From assembly GCA_947177695.1 (NCBI GenBank), contig CAMWVO010000144.1:1-5750 (forward strand): 5,750 nucleotides of DNA, given 5' to 3'. Position numbers and translations under genes: made by a program. The notes under the pieces were generated by a model. The model was not told the DNA's origin, did no database searches, and saw only the letters and a list, made by a program, of their open reading frames with translations. This document shows positions 3,918 through 5,750 of this stretch, piece by piece; the first letter of the stretch is position 1; each line of letters begins with the position of its first letter. This DNA is from an uncultured Clostridia bacterium (GTDB lineage: Bacteria > Bacillota > Clostridia > Oscillospirales > Ruminococcaceae).

Positions 3918-4778
3918 TTACCTCCTAAAATACATAGATTTATCTACATTAGCATTATGCAGTATCTCACTGTCAGTTAATTTACGATTATATATGCGCA
4001 AATTAACACTTCCATTCAAATCACGGCTGTTTGTGCTTGGGGCACACATAATGTATATTGAACGCATATCAAATTGCTCATACTTTTTTGTTGCATTAAA
4101 TGCCTTAACAAACATACCGTTTTTATATAGCAACAATGATGTTTCAGTATGAACTGCACTAATTGTTGCATACTCGTTTGGGGCAATTGTTATACCTGTT
4201 TCACCGTCCAAAATCCAGTCGTTCAAGCCATTAACATAGCCCTCATAAAATATTTCTAAAAAGTCGTTGTTTTGACTTGCCATAAATGCTGCGAGATTAG
4301 AGAAATGGTAATCAATTTCAAACCAACGTCCTTTTTTGTCCGTTGAGGGTATATTTGTATACACCCCGCAAAACTCTACCGTTACTGGCTTACTAAGAAT
4401 TATATCTGTCGAAAAATCAAAATTCCCTTTGTACCCCATCCCTGTTTGATAAACTAAGCCATCAGTTATATGACTGCATATTTTCCCATCACCTCCTTTC
4501 GCGGCGGACTTAAAAGGGCATACAGCGTTATACTGAGCGAAAATCTGAACCTTTCCGCTGCCCGAAAGATACACCGTGTTGGTCTGACCAACATCTCCCG
4601 TACTGCCGCCGCTCTTTGCAGGAATGAGTATAACGCCGTCAGCGTCTGGAGTAATATTCGGCGATACAGACATATACACATCGCTGTCACTGAAATTCTG
4701 TACCCAGAAATACGGGTAATTTGCGTCAAAGCTGACTTTTGTTTCTCCTCCTGTGAGGTTTATTGTTTTTACATTCAT
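3918..4778 (-). CDS. Phage tail appendage protein with C-terminal LamG/concanavalin-like domain
   Basis: The product has 286 residues. Residues 1-85 form a beta-rich N-terminal domain (MNVKTINLTGGETKVSF, then FWVQNFSDSDVYMSVSP) of the sort that fixes small appendage proteins to phage tails or baseplates. A Gly/Ala/Lys linker (90-98) leads to a LamG-like jelly-roll (about 105-280). Its end, RIYNRKLTDSEILHNANVD (about 263-281), is the typical closing motif of LamG domains in phage and surface proteins, which bind carbohydrates. A role in recognising host surface glycans is therefore likely. It starts with AAAGGAGG 8 bases before the ATG, 14 bases after the adhesin gene. The LamG half is much more AT-rich (27-37% GC in sampled lines) than the N-terminal half (45-57%), a sign of domain exchange. 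Confidence 0.8.
   Translation of the reverse strand: MNVKTINLTGGETKVSFDANYPYFWVQNFSDSDVYMSVSPNITPDADGVILIPAKSGGSTGDVGQTNTVYLSGSGKVQIFAQYNAVCPFKSAAKGGDGKICSHITDGLVYQTGMGYKGNFDFSTDIILSKPVTVEFCGVYTNIPSTDKKGRWFEIDYHFSNLAAFMASQNNDFLEIFYEGYVNGLNDWILDGETGITIAPNEYATISAVHTETSLLLYKNGMFVKAFNATKKYEQFDMRSIYIMCAPSTNSRDLNGSVNLRIYNRKLTDSEILHNANVDKSMYFRR
4488..4500 (-). promoter_or_regulatory. Extended anti-16S (Shine-Dalgarno) sequence inside the LamG gene
   Basis: The minus strand reads GAAAGGAGGTGAT, 13 bases fully complementary to the usual 3' end of 16S rRNA. It encodes residues 93-97 (AKGGD) in the interdomain linker. The next ATG (4476-4474 region) is out of frame and opens only five codons, and no in-frame start lies at a proper distance. 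It is therefore either a ribosome pause site between domains or a remnant of an older start. Confidence 0.6.
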
Positions 4779-4792
4779 AGTTTAGTCCTCCT

Positions 4793-5750
4793 TTAATTTG
4801 TTGACCCGTCGGGTCGGGGATAAAGTGAATGGCAGTTCCGAAAACAATTTGTGCCAAAAGTGCAGTCGTCTGCAAATTTAGCTGATTCAAGGGCGCAGCA
4901 AGCTTCAAATGCGGAATTGCCGACAATTGTACACTTAGGCGCTGAAATACTTTTTATACGCGCATTTACAAAAGTATTTCTTTCAATTTCGGTACATTCA
5001 GGAAAAGATACATTTTCGGGCAAATTGGTTGCACTTGTAAGTGCGCCGTATTTGATTTTTTTTATGCGCGATAAATCAATTTTTGGAACTCTTGCAGAAG
5101 CAAGCACATTACTCGAAAGCTCGGTCAAAGGCTCAGCAAGGTCAAGCCGCATAAATCCTTGACAATATCCAAATTCATAGCCTTGGATTTCCGAACTGCC
5201 GTTTATCTTTACCCAACACAAACGATAGTTTTCTGCAAACCCATTGCCAAAGTTACTGTCAGAATCAACAGCTTTAAGGCGGATATTTTTGCCGAGTTTT
5301 GCAATCAAAAGATTTACCTGATCAGTGCCTAAATGATTTCCGTCCGAAGCCTCGCTTAAGAAACTGCAATATTCATCTACAGTTGCTTTGATGATGTATT
5401 GTCCCGCCTCTGCGTAATTGTGTGTGATTTCGGTAGGTCGTCTTTTGCTTTCGGGTGTCCAAATAGGATATCCATCCGCGCCGATATTGGTGTTGCCTTC
5501 GTAAGTCTCGACTGTTCCGTCACCCCAATCAATAGTGACATTTCCGCAGTAGCTTCTGTATTCACTTTCATACCCGTAAAATGTAAGCTTAAACGATAAT
5601 CGCTGCTTAGGTTCGATAAGGAAACACGCCTCCCACTCTCCAGGCTCCGGAACTTCCAGCCAATCGGCGGGCGGCTGCCATTCACCCCCTTGCGCCGACG
5701 GGAATTTTTTTATGGCATTTATGGGGCACGCAAATGCCGTCGCAGAAGTT
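4793..5750 (-). CDS. Tail fibre/adhesin with PKD-like domain and BspA-type leucine-rich repeats (5' partial)
   Basis: One frame is open from the right window edge to the TAA at 4795-4793: 318 visible residues, with the N-terminus beyond 5750. I translated the frame codon by codon across 5309-5749 and found no stop, so a start at the TTG at 5308 is not justified. Visible parts: a Trp/Pro/Glu-rich linker (about 20-45, with GGEWQPPADWLEVPEPGEWE); a PKD-like beta domain with DWGDGTVETYEG (74-85) and HNYAEAGQYIIKATV (110-124); a beta-rich stretch; and at least two BspA/LRR_5-type repeats near the C-terminus (CTEIERNTFV, CTIVGNSAFEACCALESAKF, TFGTNCFRNCHSL). PKD plus LRR fits a surface-exposed receptor-binding or adhesion protein at the tail tip. 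GC falls from about 70% (5641-5700) to about 36% in the LRR part, so the C-terminus is probably a later addition. Confidence 0.85.
   Translation of the reverse strand, partial: TSATAFACPINAIKKFPSAQGGEWQPPADWLEVPEPGEWEACFLIEPKQRLSFKLTFYGYESEYRSYCGNVTIDWGDGTVETYEGNTNIGADGYPIWTPESKRRPTEITHNYAEAGQYIIKATVDEYCSFLSEASDGNHLGTDQVNLLIAKLGKNIRLKAVDSDSNFGNGFAENYRLCWVKINGSSEIQGYEFGYCQGFMRLDLAEPLTELSSNVLASARVPKIDLSRIKKIKYGALTSATNLPENVSFPECTEIERNTFVNARIKSISAPKCTIVGNSAFEACCALESAKFADDCTFGTNCFRNCHSLYPRPDGSTN

Larger units (their letters stand above)
946..5750 (-). mobile_element. Prophage, late/lysis/accessory end (partial)
   Basis: From the tRNA-fragment junction to the right edge, every supported gene is on the minus strand and forms the typical late order: tail fibre/adhesin, appendage, endolysin, holin, then accessory genes before the attachment site. 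No integrase, repressor or head genes are in the window; they would lie beyond 5750. No part seen is disrupted by stops or frameshifts, so this end looks intact. The inner boundary near 946 is inferred from the T-stem mismatch; the exact crossover within 920-945 cannot be seen. Confidence 0.85.

Noticed and set aside
4793..5308. Separate 171-residue gene starting at TTG 5308
   Set aside because: The frame is open for at least 147 codons further upstream and no ribosome binding site precedes 5308.
5377..5685. Minus-strand 102-codon frame inside the tail protein gene
   Set aside because: The other minus frame here encodes the PKD motif WGDGT and continues without stop into the LRR part, so this frame is a shadow.

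Overview
The window is the junction between a Gram-positive chromosome and the late (tail-tip, lysis, accessory) end of an integrated tailed phage. Strong AGGAGG-type ribosome binding sites, a tRNA-Lys-like 3' end, a clostridial-type holin and amidase, and a BspA-type leucine-rich repeat protein suggest a Firmicute, most likely a gut clostridial lineage of the Ruminococcus/Oscillospiraceae kind. The species cannot be named from the sequence.

Host part (1-919). A plus-strand gene of unknown function enters from the left edge and stops at 671. Between 672 and 919 lie a weak hairpin, a perfect 16-bp inverted repeat (776-818) and a good minus-strand intrinsic terminator (864-896). The terminator sits just beyond a 28-base fragment equal to the 3' end of a tRNA (920-947, minus strand). 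This fragment is read as the attachment site. The prophage begins at about 946, and the rest of the tRNA should lie at the other prophage end, outside the window.

Prophage part (about 946-5750). All genes lie on the minus strand, so transcription runs from high to low coordinates. First comes the C-terminal part of a large tail or adhesion protein with a PKD-like domain and BspA-like repeats (5750-4793; open across the window edge and longer than an ATG/TTG-based call suggests). Then follow a LamG-type appendage protein (4778-3918), an amidase endolysin with a short SPOR-like tail (3914-3207), a holin (3195-2803) and a 72-residue helix-turn-helix protein (2785-2567). These are almost gapless: the ribosome binding site of the amidase is the last two codons of the LamG gene, and that of the holin overlaps the amidase stop codon.

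Downstream of the lysis block is a separately controlled three-gene cassette of unrecognised proteins: a glycine-rich, coiled-coil, cysteine-rich protein (2425-1859), a 129-residue protein (1811-1422) and a Glu/His-rich helical protein (1435-1124). It has its own candidate promoter (2485-2513), an inverted repeat centred on that promoter, three tandem 11-bp A-tract repeats just upstream, an internal terminator-like hairpin (1824-1850) and a final terminator (1086-1120). This moron-like layout is the most interesting part of the window.
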